From Albibacterium sp963696875 (GTDB lineage Bacteria; Bacteroidota; Bacteroidia; Sphingobacteriales; Sphingobacteriaceae), in the NCBI GenBank assembly GCA_963696875.1, contig CAVOLQ010000002.1, forward strand, positions 62,001 to 126,000: a stretch of 64,000 bases of DNA. The letters run 5' to 3'. A model generated the notes under the pieces. That model did not search any database. It saw nothing but the letters and a program-made list of their open reading frames with translations, and had not been told where the DNA came from. Positions 37,101 through 44,752 of the stretch are shown piece by piece. Within the stretch, counting starts at the first letter, position 1. Each line of letters begins with the position of its first letter. The position numbers and the translations under genes were made by a program.

Positions 37101-37705
37101 AGTTTGTCGACCTAAACGGTGACGGAAAAGTCGACGCAGGTAATAATACCTTAGCTAGTTCTGGAGATCAAGTTGTTATTGGGAATGCTTTGCCTCGCTA
37201 TACTTTCGGGATGAACTTGGGTGCCAACTGGCATGGCTTCGATATCTCGGGATTCTTCCAAGGAATTGGACGACAACATTGGTATCCTGGAAATAATACA
37301 GATAAGTTTTGGGGTCCTTATTCAAGACCTTACTATTCTTTTGTGCCTAGGAATTTTATGGACGACGTATGGACACCGGAAAATCCTGATGCCTATTTCC
37401 CATTATTAAGAGGATATACGGCATTGAATAGCAGAGGATCATTGAATGTGAAAAACGATCGATATCTTCAAGATCTCGCCTACATACGCTTAAAGAACTT
37501 GACGGTGGGCTATTCGCTTCCTTCGGCGATTCTAGGAAAGGCCAAAATTTCAAGAGCGAGAATCTATGTAAGCGGCGAAAATATATTTACAGCTACAAAA
37601 TTACGGTCGGATTATATTGACCCTGAAAACGCATCCGGTGAAGTTAATGGTAGGTCGTACCCCTTCTCCAAAACGTTTTCTCTGGGCATAGATATCACAT
37701 TGTAA
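34166..37705 (+). CDS. SusC/RagA-type TonB-dependent transducer with STN domain (PUL2, second)
   Basis: 1179 residues from ATG 34166, chosen because the hydrophobic signal (ILMKLILIFLATAFLQ..AHAQ) and hairpin position fit better than the ATG at 34052. STN domain: ISISQKSISLHGVLKEIRLQTGYDFFFED (by its ends). It is followed by CarboxypepD_reg (LVGKVTDEKGDELVGVNITIKG), TonB box region DEVVVVGYGTQKKVNLTGAV, plug (VNIRGYASINSANAAPLILIDGVPG in part, SAIYGSRGAFGVMLVTTK), and a barrel ending FSLGIDITL. The STN domain contacts FecR to release the ECF sigma factor. Partner SusD follows 22 bp on but is frameshifted. Confidence 0.93.
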   Translation: MKLLYYSAVIHSRSLLKYLILMKLILIFLATAFLQQGYSAHAQPISISQKSISLHGVLKEIRLQTGYDFFFEDAALISSKKIDIDIKNGTIEEVLKSTFQDQPLTYTISGNAIIVKGVRERVKPLEIKEELESQQQLLVGKVTDEKGDELVGVNITIKGTNRGTVTNGSGTFQIEVQPNETLVFSYIGFTNQEVVYKGQSPINIVLLEDNTTMDEVVVVGYGTQKKVNLTGAVSQIDSKVLDDRPVSNVTQAMQGSMPNVNVSFGNGRPGTEGSVNIRGYASINSANAAPLILIDGVPGNINNINPRDVESISVLKDAAASAIYGSRGAFGVMLVTTKSAKGGKVAINYSNNFGLAGSTVSTDFITDGYDAARLNDEAFMRATGNSYTGYTESDYEELLKRKTDKSLPDVVIQNRNGKDQYVYYGSTDWWNVLYRDQQSSMEHALSFTGGTDKLDFYLSGRMYDKNGIMQINQDKFRSYNLRGKLSGEVAKWLRVSNNTQFNYNNYTFPGWNGNANANNNFISSTVHALPSYVPMNPDGTATYRTELNSYTIGDGIFADLLNGKSKGADGEYEFVNSFQALLSVTKGLSIIGDYTFSHNPQSQFTRRTQAPWSIYPGVVSYLGSDRYTEIETKYNNHVMNIFADYQQSIGVHNFKVTAGYNQEHRSYKRITGIRLDLLSEDLNDLNLGSGAMEVTGGANTWALMGFFGRLNYDYKGRYLFEINGRYDGTSKFPTGQRFGFFPSVSGGWRISEEPFFSPLKSVINEFKIRGSYGSLGNSQEAAVYGYIPLLNRGSSTYLMNGRRSEFLSVPTPTSPTLTWERATTSNIGIDISLFKNRLSTTFDWYERNTLDMLVPGRTLPAVFGAASPKQNAGDLRNTGWEIAVIWQDQKTVGDKPFGYNFSLGLSDSKAKITRFDNPEKLLTNHYVGQQIGEIWGYRVNGLFQSNEEASSWPVNQDYVNQQRLSAPGNWSKLQAGDMKFVDLNGDGKVDAGNNTLASSGDQVVIGNALPRYTFGMNLGANWHGFDISGFFQGIGRQHWYPGNNTDKFWGPYSRPYYSFVPRNFMDDVWTPENPDAYFPLLRGYTALNSRGSLNVKNDRYLQDLAYIRLKNLTVGYSLPSAILGKAKISRARIYVSGENIFTATKLRSDYIDPENASGEVNGRSYPFSKTFSLGIDITL

Positions 37706-37727
37706 AAAATAGCAAAAAGAAAAAATC

Positions 37728-39474
37728 ATGAATATAAAATCGATTTTAATCATACTTGCTGTAGGTTTTCTATCATCCTGTAGCAAAGAGTTTTTAGATA
37801 GACAGCCGGAGTCGGACATTTCGCCCGGTGCATTTTTTAGAACTGAAAAGGATCTTGAACTGTATACGAATTCTTTTTTATCAAGCGCTTCCAGTTGCGG
37901 ATGATATCTTTCGAGAGGACGTCGATAATATTGTAAAACAAAGTTTGCCTGAACAACTTACAGGAAAGCGAATAGTCCCGGTAAGTGGGGGCGGATGGTC
38001 TTGGGATCAGTTGCGAAACATAAATTATTTCTTAGAAAATTATAATCGTACCGTCCCTGAAGCACAAGCTAAGAAATGGGCCGCCCTGGCAAAGTTCTTT
38101 CGAGCTTATTTTTATTTTACCAAAGTTCAACGCTTTGGAGATGTCCCTTGGTATTCGCATGCCTTGAGTTCGGATGACGATAGTGCTTTAAACAAGGCAA
38201 GGGATTCCAGAACTTTAGTGATGGACTCTGTTATGGCGGATATTGATTATGCCATTGCGAATTTAGGAACAGGTAAAAGCGTTGAGAAAGTGACGAAGTG
38301 GACTGCTTTGGCTCTTAAATCCAGAATTGCATTGTTTGAAGGTACCTTCCGTAAGTATCATACTGAATTCTCTCTTCCAGATTCGGAAAGATTTCTGAGA
38401 GAAGCTGCATTAGCTTCGAAACAGCTGATTAACGAAAGCCCTTATAGTACATTTACTGGAACTGGTACAAATAAAGGTTATCTTGAATTGTTTGCATCTG
38501 TCGATGCGATCGATCAAGAGATCATACTCACCCGAAGGTATAGCTACGCCTTGCAAATAATCCATATGGGTAATTACCATGTTATTACCGCTTCACAAGG
38601 AAGACCCGGTCTTAATAAGGAATTGGTTAACTCGTATTTGATGAAAGATGGTACTCGTTTTACTGATAAACCAGGGTTTGAGACTTTAGAATTTTATGAC
38701 GAAGTTCAAAATCGAGATCCAAGACTTTCTCAAACCATTCGAACTCCCGGTTATATGCGTATTGGCGGAGCATCAACACTTGCTCCTCGAATTGGACACT
38801 CCATAACTGGCTATCAACCCATTAAATTTGTTGGTGGTATGAATCAGGATTCATTTAATGAAGGAGAAACCGATATGCCTATATTTCGACTTGGTGAAGT
38901 TTTGTTAAATTATGCAGAAGCGATGGCGGAATTAGGGGAAATTACACAAGCCGATATCGACATTTCAATCAAAAAGCTTCGCGACCGGGTAGGAATGCCA
39001 AATTTAAATTTAGCTTTTGCTTCATCAAATCCAGATCCCTATTTGGCACAACAATATAAAAATGTTTCTGGTGTTAATCAAGGAATTATCCTTGAAATTA
39101 GACGTGAAAGGCGCATTGAATTGGTGATGGAGGCTTTTCGATGGAACGATTTGATGCGGTGGAAAGAAGGACACCTTCTTACTCGTCAGTATAAGGGCAT
39201 GTATTTTCCGCATATTGGTAGGTTCGACTTTGATAGAAATGGGCAAGATGATGTTTGGATATATGAAGTGGGCAGTCCTTCGGCCAGCGGGGTAGAAATT
39301 CTTAAATTAGGTACCGAGATCATCTTGGAAAATGGGAACAAGGGCGGGAATATATTGATCAATCCCCATATAAGCAAAGTCTTTGATGAAGCGAAGGATT
39401 ATCTTTATCCTTTACCTATTCAAGAATTACAACTTAACCCGAACTTGAAACAAAACCCTGGATGGGGTAAATAA
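37728..39474 (+). pseudogene. SusD/RagB-type lipoprotein with +1 frameshift (PUL2, second)
   Basis: The true start is ATG 37728: lipoprotein signal MNIKSILIILAVGFLSSC, then KEFLDRQPESDISPGAFFRTEKDLELYTNSF. The frame breaks in a run of six T (37874-37879) and hits TGA at 37902. Removing one T restores FYQALPVADDIFREDVDN and the remaining ~530 residues of a normal SusD (RAYFYFTKVQRFGDVPWYSH, FRLGEVLLNYAEAMAELGE, ERRIELVMEAFRWNDLMRWKEG). It may be a real loss of function, a slippage-switchable gene, or an assembly error in the T-run. A large hairpin follows. Confidence 0.85.
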
Positions 39475-39485
39475 AGCAAATTTTC

Positions 39486-39530
39486 TCAAGCTAAAGATTT
39501 TGGCTTCATAAGCCAATGTCTTTAGCTTGA
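39486..39530 (+). terminator. Long two-part hairpin after susD (PUL2, second)
   Basis: TCAAGCTAAAGA pairs perfectly with TCTTTAGCTTGA. Inside it TTGGCTT pairs with AAGCCAA around CAT. The 45-nt element starts 12 bp after the susD stop. It would overlap the TTG start at 39527 of the next reading frame, so the ATG at 39548 is preferred for that gene. Confidence 0.8.
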
Positions 39531-39547
39531 AATTAAACTCCTTAATT

Positions 39548-40771
39548 ATGAGTAAAACAAAAACCAATCGCCGCAGCTTTCTGGAAACAATTGCGCTAAC
39601 AACGGCAGTAACTACTATTGGTCTTCCATCAGCATTTGCTAGTTCGAATGATTCAAAAAGAAAACGGGAGCCAACTAGTTTTGAGTTTCTAACTGCTCCT
39701 TATTTGCAGGCTCTCATGCCTACATGTGTCTCTATCGTTGCTATCACATCAAGCGAATCGAGTACCTGGGTAGAATATGGAGAGGAGGTGCCGTCTATAC
39801 AGGTGTATGCAGAGCAAGATGGATTAAATGACGCTTATCAAACGCTTTTTAATATTCAATTAACAGACCTGAAGCCAAGTACCACCTATACTTATAGGCT
39901 GGTATCAAAAAAAATCGAGTCCTTCGAACCTTATAAATTGGTTTATGGGGAAGAAATACGAACAGAAAGCTTTCGTTTTACAACACCAGCAGTTGATAGC
40001 GACCAAGTATCTTGTTTGATCTTAAACGATATCCATGATAGACCGCATTCTTTTGGTGATTTGATATCCATGAATGGAAATGTTCCCTATGACTTTGTGG
40101 TTTTAAATGGAGATATGTTCGACTATCAAGTAGATGAGAAACAACTTATCGATCATCTAATCAGCCCTTGCTGCGAAATTTTTGCGAAGGAAAAGCCTTT
40201 TATCATGAGTCGCGGTAATCATGAAACAAGAGGCAAATTTTCAAGAAATATTAAACCCTATTTTACTTATCCAGGAAGTAATTATTTTCATTCATTTAAA
40301 CAAGGACCCGTATACTGGATCATACTTGATACGGGGGAGGATAAACCGGATGAGGAACCCGTATATGCAGGTATTGTCAATTTCGATGATTACCGAAGGA
40401 AGCAAGCCCTTTGGTTGGAGAAAATAATGAACTCTAAGGAATATCAAGAATCGATTTTCAAAGTGGTTCTTATGCATATTCCGCCGTTTCATTCTGGAGA
40501 TTGGCATGGAACCATGCACTGCCGGAAACTGTTTACCCCTCTTTTTGAGAAATATAAAATAGATATGGTCATTGCCGGGCATACTCATAAATATGGAGTT
40601 CATAAACCACAAGAAGATCATTCTTATCCTATTATTATCGGTGGCGGACCAAGGGAAGGTACTCGAACGCTTTTGCGTTTGGATGCTACTTTAAATGATT
40701 TAAAAGTGCTTATGAAAAGCGATGACGGAAAAATTGTTGGCGAATATACTATTGACAAAAAAATTAAATAA
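39548..40771 (+). CDS. Exported purple-acid-phosphatase-like metallophosphoesterase
   Basis: 407 residues from ATG 39548. TNRRSFLETIALTTAVTTIG looks like a Tat signal (twin arginine, F, L), ending about PSAFA. A fibronectin-like N-terminal domain (FLTAPYLQALMPTCVSIVA, LKPSTTYTYRLVS) is followed by the phosphatase core: LNDIHDR, LNGDMFD, SRGNHETRG, LMHIPPFHSGDWHG and AGHTHKYG. Metal ligands appear intact. It parallels the 23398 enzyme of PUL1 but has a different export signal. Tat export would fit cytoplasmic metal loading. Confidence 0.86.
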   Translation: MSKTKTNRRSFLETIALTTAVTTIGLPSAFASSNDSKRKREPTSFEFLTAPYLQALMPTCVSIVAITSSESSTWVEYGEEVPSIQVYAEQDGLNDAYQTLFNIQLTDLKPSTTYTYRLVSKKIESFEPYKLVYGEEIRTESFRFTTPAVDSDQVSCLILNDIHDRPHSFGDLISMNGNVPYDFVVLNGDMFDYQVDEKQLIDHLISPCCEIFAKEKPFIMSRGNHETRGKFSRNIKPYFTYPGSNYFHSFKQGPVYWIILDTGEDKPDEEPVYAGIVNFDDYRRKQALWLEKIMNSKEYQESIFKVVLMHIPPFHSGDWHGTMHCRKLFTPLFEKYKIDMVIAGHTHKYGVHKPQEDHSYPIIIGGGPREGTRTLLRLDATLNDLKVLMKSDDGKIVGEYTIDKKIK

Positions 40772-40776
40772 ATAGA

Positions 40777-41589
40777 ATGATGAAGAATATTTATACTACC
40801 AAGATGAAAGCATTTTACCTCGTATTTGTTGTACTTGGATTTTTCTCCATTCATTTGGCAAGTGCTCAGGAAAAGAATAGGAAACTGAAAGTTTTATCGT
40901 ATAATATCCATATTGGGAATCCTCCAAGCAGGCCCGGCCTTACCGATTTAAAGGGTATTGCCAAAGTGATTAATGATAGCGATGCGGATTTGGTTGCCCT
41001 GCAGGAAGTAGATGTTTATACGAAGCGTTCAGGTAAAGATCTAGACCAAGCTAAGGAATTGGCGAAGCTAACGGGCCGAAATTATTATTTTGTAAAAACG
41101 ATCGATCATGATGGCGGTGAATATGGCGTTGCCATTCTTTCAAAATTTCCTATCGTAAATAAGGAAAGCTATCTATTGCCCATTGCTGAGGGCGTTAGAA
41201 GTGAGCAGCGCGCCATTGCAATCGCTACAGTAGAAATAGAAAAAGGCGTGTTTTTGGATTTTGCATCTACTCATTTTGATCTTACACCACAAACTAGATT
41301 GTTGCAGAGCGCTTTTGTAATCGATTTGGTAAAAAAAAGAAAAAATCCGATGATATTGGGTGGGGATTTCAATGCAACTCCCGATAGTAAGGAAATAAGG
41401 CTTCTAGACCAATATTTTACTAGAAGCGCAATTGTAAATGGCTTTACTATCCCTGTCGTTAATCCAACCAAAGAAATAGATTATTTTATGTATACCCCCA
41501 AGGATTATTTCAAAGTGGAAAAACATCAGGTAATAAATGAATATTTTGCATCCGACCATCTACCTGTCTATTTGGAAATTGTATTTTAA
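40777..41589 (+). CDS. Exported endonuclease/exonuclease/phosphatase-family protein
   Basis: 270 residues with signal peptide ending HLASAQ. LKVLSYNIHIGNPPSRPG, ADLVALQEVD (catalytic Glu), FASTHFDLTP, LGGDFNATPDS and the terminal ASDHLPVYLEI are the DNase-I/sphingomyelinase-like motifs. All metal and catalytic residues are present. Secreted members cleave phosphodiesters in nucleic acids, phospholipids or inositol phosphates. Beside a phosphatase in a SusCD locus, a phosphodiester-linked glycan is a reasonable but unproven substrate. A deleted copy is found at 26416-26556. Confidence 0.88.
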   Translation: MMKNIYTTKMKAFYLVFVVLGFFSIHLASAQEKNRKLKVLSYNIHIGNPPSRPGLTDLKGIAKVINDSDADLVALQEVDVYTKRSGKDLDQAKELAKLTGRNYYFVKTIDHDGGEYGVAILSKFPIVNKESYLLPIAEGVRSEQRAIAIATVEIEKGVFLDFASTHFDLTPQTRLLQSAFVIDLVKKRKNPMILGGDFNATPDSKEIRLLDQYFTRSAIVNGFTIPVVNPTKEIDYFMYTPKDYFKVEKHQVINEYFASDHLPVYLEIVF

Positions 41590-41731
41590 TTTTTGCGAAA
41601 GAAAAATTTTCTTTATAATTGAATCTAATCAACAGAAAAAGATTCCTATTAATCTATAGGGCAAGAATATTAATTTATTTATATAAAAACAATCTTTCAT
41701 TTCAAGATGTTTTAATGTCAAATTTTTAGAG
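41590..41731 (+). other. Short intergenic leader
   Basis: 142 bp of AT-rich sequence. I see a short AGAAAAATTTTCT palindrome at about 41607 but no clear promoter. Confidence 0.4.
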
Positions 41732-41995
41732 ATGATGATACAAAGATTAACACATGAGATACTTCATTACCTGAAGGCAAAAGGCTATACCATGTTAGTT
41801 GGATTAGATAATGCAATAAAAAATGAATTTGTTTTCACCCCTGTGGAATGGGATGTGGAAGAGTTTAAGGAGAATGCACCATACGTGGATTATAACCGTC
41901 ATTCCATTTTTCTGATTGATGATTTGCTTGGAGTTGATTTAAAGAGCTTGTTTACGCATAGGGTGGTGATTCCGGATGGGGAAAGAATGATGTAG
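41732..41995 (+). CDS. Small acidic protein, unknown function
   Basis: 87 residues, no signal peptide or membrane helix. Residues such as YLKAKGYTMLVGLDNAIKNEFVFTPVEWDVEEF and VDYNRHSIFLIDDLLGVDLKSL (in part) look like a compact alpha/beta protein. I do not recognise the family. The codon pattern and good start context support a real gene. A repeat island begins 10 bp after the stop, and PUL2 ends before it, so it stands alone. Confidence 0.55.
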   Translation: MMIQRLTHEILHYLKAKGYTMLVGLDNAIKNEFVFTPVEWDVEEFKENAPYVDYNRHSIFLIDDLLGVDLKSLFTHRVVIPDGERMM

Positions 41996-42885
41996 TAGAG
42001 AGTGGGTGCTTTCTTTTTTTTTCCTCAAAAAAAAGAACCGACCGAAGGGAGCTCATGAAATGCCTTTAAAAATAAACACTAATGAATAAACAAAAAAACT
42101 CGTGGCTGCGTAAGTCCCTTTGTTTCTTTTGTGCTGGCACGCAGGGTATCTCTGCCGGGACTTCCAAGGCCACATTTATGGTTATGGTCTTTAGTGCTTT
42201 TATGCATGGCGTGTTAGCATAGTTTGCTAGTAAAGTTTACAAGTATAGTTTGCTAGTGCTGGTATAGTTTACAAGTATAGTTTACAAGTATAATTTGCTA
42301 GAATGCCCTTCCAAGGCCACATTTATGGTTATGGTCTTTAGTGCTTTGAGGTATGGCCTGCTAGCATAGTTTGTTAGTTAGAATGCTATTTTTAAAACCA
42401 CATTTGACTTACGAAATTTGGTCGGCCGGCGCTGGTGGGGGAATTTCGTCAGTCTTCTTATAGTTTGTAGATCAATGCGAGACTGGCGAAGTCCCTTTCA
42501 AGATGGCTAAAGACTTTGCAAGTCAATATTTTTCTAATCCCCTGTGATTGGGTGTAATGAATTTGTCCCCACTAAGCTTCCCTATTATAATTATTTGACC
42601 AACCCCAATGTCTGATAAATTTTCGGTCATGAACGCCATACTCACAGAGCGTAATGAAAATTATCTCAAGGAAAAATACCATTATTGAAAGACTAATTGT
42701 TGTAATTAAGATGTTAGGTTTAGGGCAAGCAACGATAAAATGCTGAAGTAAATATTTGTTTAACTCTAAAGAAAGGTTATATTTGAATTTTATTATAATA
42801 TCAGACTAGTTAATTAATTTGATTTTTAACTAAATTATTGATTTTGAAAAGATTAGGATATGACAATTTTTTTACCTCTTAATTA
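41996..42885. repeat. 890-bp intergenic repeat island
   Basis: No gene is seen. In order: T-run/A-run hairpin (42012-42033) with AACCGACCGAAGGGAGCTC; CTCGTGGCTGCGTAAG (42099-42114) with the conserved tail GCTGGCACGCAGGGTATC, CCGGGACTTCCAAGG, ACATTTATGGTTATGGTC (42129-42215); TAGTTTACAAGTATAGTTTGCTAG-type short tandem units (42217-42300); a second copy of the CTTCCAAGGCCACATTTATGG tail (42307-42375); an inverted repeat ACTTACGAAATTT/GAATTTCGTCAGT (42409-42456, compare 61556); and GACTGGCGAAGTCCC (42481-42518, compare 6173). The last 350 bp are the AT-rich leader of the collar operon, without a recognised promoter. Confidence 0.75.
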
Positions 42886-43527
42886 ATGGATAAATACAAT
42901 CGAAGAGACTTTTTAAAGGCCGGATCATTGCTTACGGGTGGTTTACTTTTTGGAGATTCGCTTTTTGGAAATGCTTTCAACGCAACTGAACCCTTTCTTG
43001 GAGCCATTAAAATTGTATCATTTGGTGTTGTCCCTAATGGATGGGCAAAATGCGACGGCCAATTTCTACCCATCAATCAGAATCAAGCTTTATTTTCTTT
43101 ATTAGGAACAACCTATGGTGGCGATACACGACTAAACATTTTTGCGCTTCCAGATTTTAGAGGGCGTGTTCCGATTCATTTTGGTAATGGTCATACACAA
43201 GGCGAAAGCGGGGGAAGTGCCGCCCATACGATAAGTATTCCGCAGTTGCCAAGTCATGTTCATTCTTTTTCTAAAAAAGACGCTCCTGAAATGTCGATGA
43301 ACGTGAGTGATCAATTGGGAACAACCGATGCTCCGGGTAATCACTTCGGAATAAATCCAGAATATCCCGATCGATTCCACAATCAATATGACGATCAGAC
43401 TATTAACACGAAGTATGCCTCTTTATCCTCAAACACAGGAGGGAGTCAAGCTCATGAAAATAGGATGCCTTTTCTTACTTTAAATTTTATTATTGCATTA
43501 CAAGGGATATACCCTTCCCAAACTTAA
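42886..43527 (+). CDS. Tail-collar domain protein 1 with Tat signal
   Basis: 213 residues. The N-terminus YNRRDFLKAGSLLTGGLLFG is a clear Tat signal (RRDFLK). Then the phage tail-collar/MdpB-type domain: GAIKIVSFGVVPNGWAKCDGQFLP, LFSLLGTTYGGDTRLNIFALPDFRGRVPIHFG (in part), IPQLPSHVHSF, and the end MPFLTLNFIIALQGIYP. In phages this domain belongs to tail fibre proteins; in bacteria the related microcystin-dependent protein family has unknown function. First gene of a five-gene unit. It is the only one of the three collar proteins with an export signal. Confidence 0.88.
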   Translation: MDKYNRRDFLKAGSLLTGGLLFGDSLFGNAFNATEPFLGAIKIVSFGVVPNGWAKCDGQFLPINQNQALFSLLGTTYGGDTRLNIFALPDFRGRVPIHFGNGHTQGESGGSAAHTISIPQLPSHVHSFSKKDAPEMSMNVSDQLGTTDAPGNHFGINPEYPDRFHNQYDDQTINTKYASLSSNTGGSQAHENRMPFLTLNFIIALQGIYPSQT

Positions 43528-43534
43528 ATTATTT

Positions 43535-44092
43535 ATGGCAGGAGCAGATCCTTTTGTAGCTCAAATTTCAATGGTAGCTTTTAACTTTGCACCAAAAGGC
43601 TGGGCGTTTTGTGACGGACAATTATTTTCCATTAGCCAAAATACCGCTTTATTTTCTTTGTTAGGTACGTACTACGGTGGTAACGGGATGTCTAACTTTG
43701 CTTTGCCGGATTTACAAGGTTGTGCGCCCATGCATCCGGGGCAGGGGCCTGGTTTATCTCGTCATGATCTTGGGGAAACTGGTGGCACTGAATACGTGAC
43801 TTTGTTGGTATCTGAAATACCTGCGCATTCACACACGGCTCAAGCTGAATTTCCAATAGGTGACGATACGAACCAATCAGCACTGACAGATAATCCGGTG
43901 AATAGTTTTCCGATTAAAAAAACGGGTGATAAAGTTTTATTCTCCTCTTCTGGTTCTGAAAAGTCTGGGAGTTTTAAACCAGAGATTAGAGTTGATCCAG
44001 CGGGGGGAGATCAGCCTCATAATAATATGCAACCCTATCTTACGGTCAATTTTATTATTGCCTTGCAGGGCGTATTTCCGCCAAGAGGATAA
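43535..44092 (+). CDS. Tail-collar domain protein 2
   Basis: 185 residues from ATG 43535, 7 bp after the previous stop. The longer frame from 43493 overlaps gene 1 and has no relation to the family start MAGADPFVAQISMVAFNF, so it was rejected. Motifs: FAPKGWAFCDGQLFSISQNTALFSLLGTYYGG (by its ends), NFALPDLQGCAPMHPGQGPG, IPAHSHTAQ and MQPYLTVNFIIALQGVFPPRG. No signal peptide. A tandem paralogue of its neighbours. Confidence 0.88.
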   Translation: MAGADPFVAQISMVAFNFAPKGWAFCDGQLFSISQNTALFSLLGTYYGGNGMSNFALPDLQGCAPMHPGQGPGLSRHDLGETGGTEYVTLLVSEIPAHSHTAQAEFPIGDDTNQSALTDNPVNSFPIKKTGDKVLFSSSGSEKSGSFKPEIRVDPAGGDQPHNNMQPYLTVNFIIALQGVFPPRG

Positions 44093-44124
44093 AACTATAA
44101 AAGTTAAAAATTTAAAATTATACG

Positions 44125-44673
44125 ATGGCACAACCCTATGTTGGTGAAATAAGAATGTTTGCTGGAAATTTTGCTCCGGCAGGATGGATGTTTTGTAAAG
44201 GAGAACTAATTCCAATTTCTGAATATGAAACCCTGTTTAATTTAATTGGTACTACTTATGGCGGCGATGGTCAATCAACATTTGCTTTACCTGATCTAAG
44301 AGGTAGAGTTCCTATTCATATGGGTACCGGTTCCGACGGTATTAACTATAGCTTAGGAGAAATGGGAGGTGTGGAACAGGTAACCCTTACCACATCCCAA
44401 ATGCCTGGTCATTTTCATCCTATATTGGGATCTTTCCCTGTCTACGGTTCAAATCCCGGGAGTACTTCTGACCCTCGAAATGCTTACCCAGCAATGTCAC
44501 CCGGTAATAAGTTATATAGTACAGCGCTCAAAGGTGATACCATGGCTCCTCCCGAAAATCCGACATTCAACACCGGAAGCACTGATGCATCACAACCGCA
44601 TACTAATATGCAACCCTATCTTTGTGTGAATTTTATTATTTCTATGTTCGGTATTTACCCTAACCCGACCTAA
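44125..44673 (+). CDS. Tail-collar domain protein 3
   Basis: 182 residues. QPYVGEIRMFAGNFAPAGWMF, then ETLFNLIGTTYGGDGQSTFALPDLRGRVPIHMG (in part), MPGHFHPI and MQPYLCVNFIISMFGIYPNP. No signal peptide. Three consecutive genes of this size and domain recur in many bacteria outside prophages, as I recall. No other phage structural gene is present here, which argues against a prophage. Confidence 0.88.
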   Translation: MAQPYVGEIRMFAGNFAPAGWMFCKGELIPISEYETLFNLIGTTYGGDGQSTFALPDLRGRVPIHMGTGSDGINYSLGEMGGVEQVTLTTSQMPGHFHPILGSFPVYGSNPGSTSDPRNAYPAMSPGNKLYSTALKGDTMAPPENPTFNTGSTDASQPHTNMQPYLCVNFIISMFGIYPNPT

Positions 44674-44752
44674 AAGAAAACATATAAAATTTAATGTTTG
44701 TAAGACATATTTGAACGAATAAAAACAAATTCTTTTTAAACAGTTACACTTA

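Noticed and set aside
37828..39474. SusD starting at the ATG at 37828
   Set aside because: That start gives MHFLELKRILN without a lipoprotein signal. The true start with signal is at 37728 in another frame, joined after correcting the T-run.
42535..42700. Possible insertion-sequence remnant
   Set aside because: A few GTCCCCAC-like and short open stretches recall transposon ends, but I could not define inverted repeats or a transposase fragment.
42886..44673. Prophage or tailocin
   Set aside because: Only collar-domain proteins are present. No tube, sheath, baseplate, capsid or integrase genes, and the cluster ends with a T9SS-sorted surface protein.
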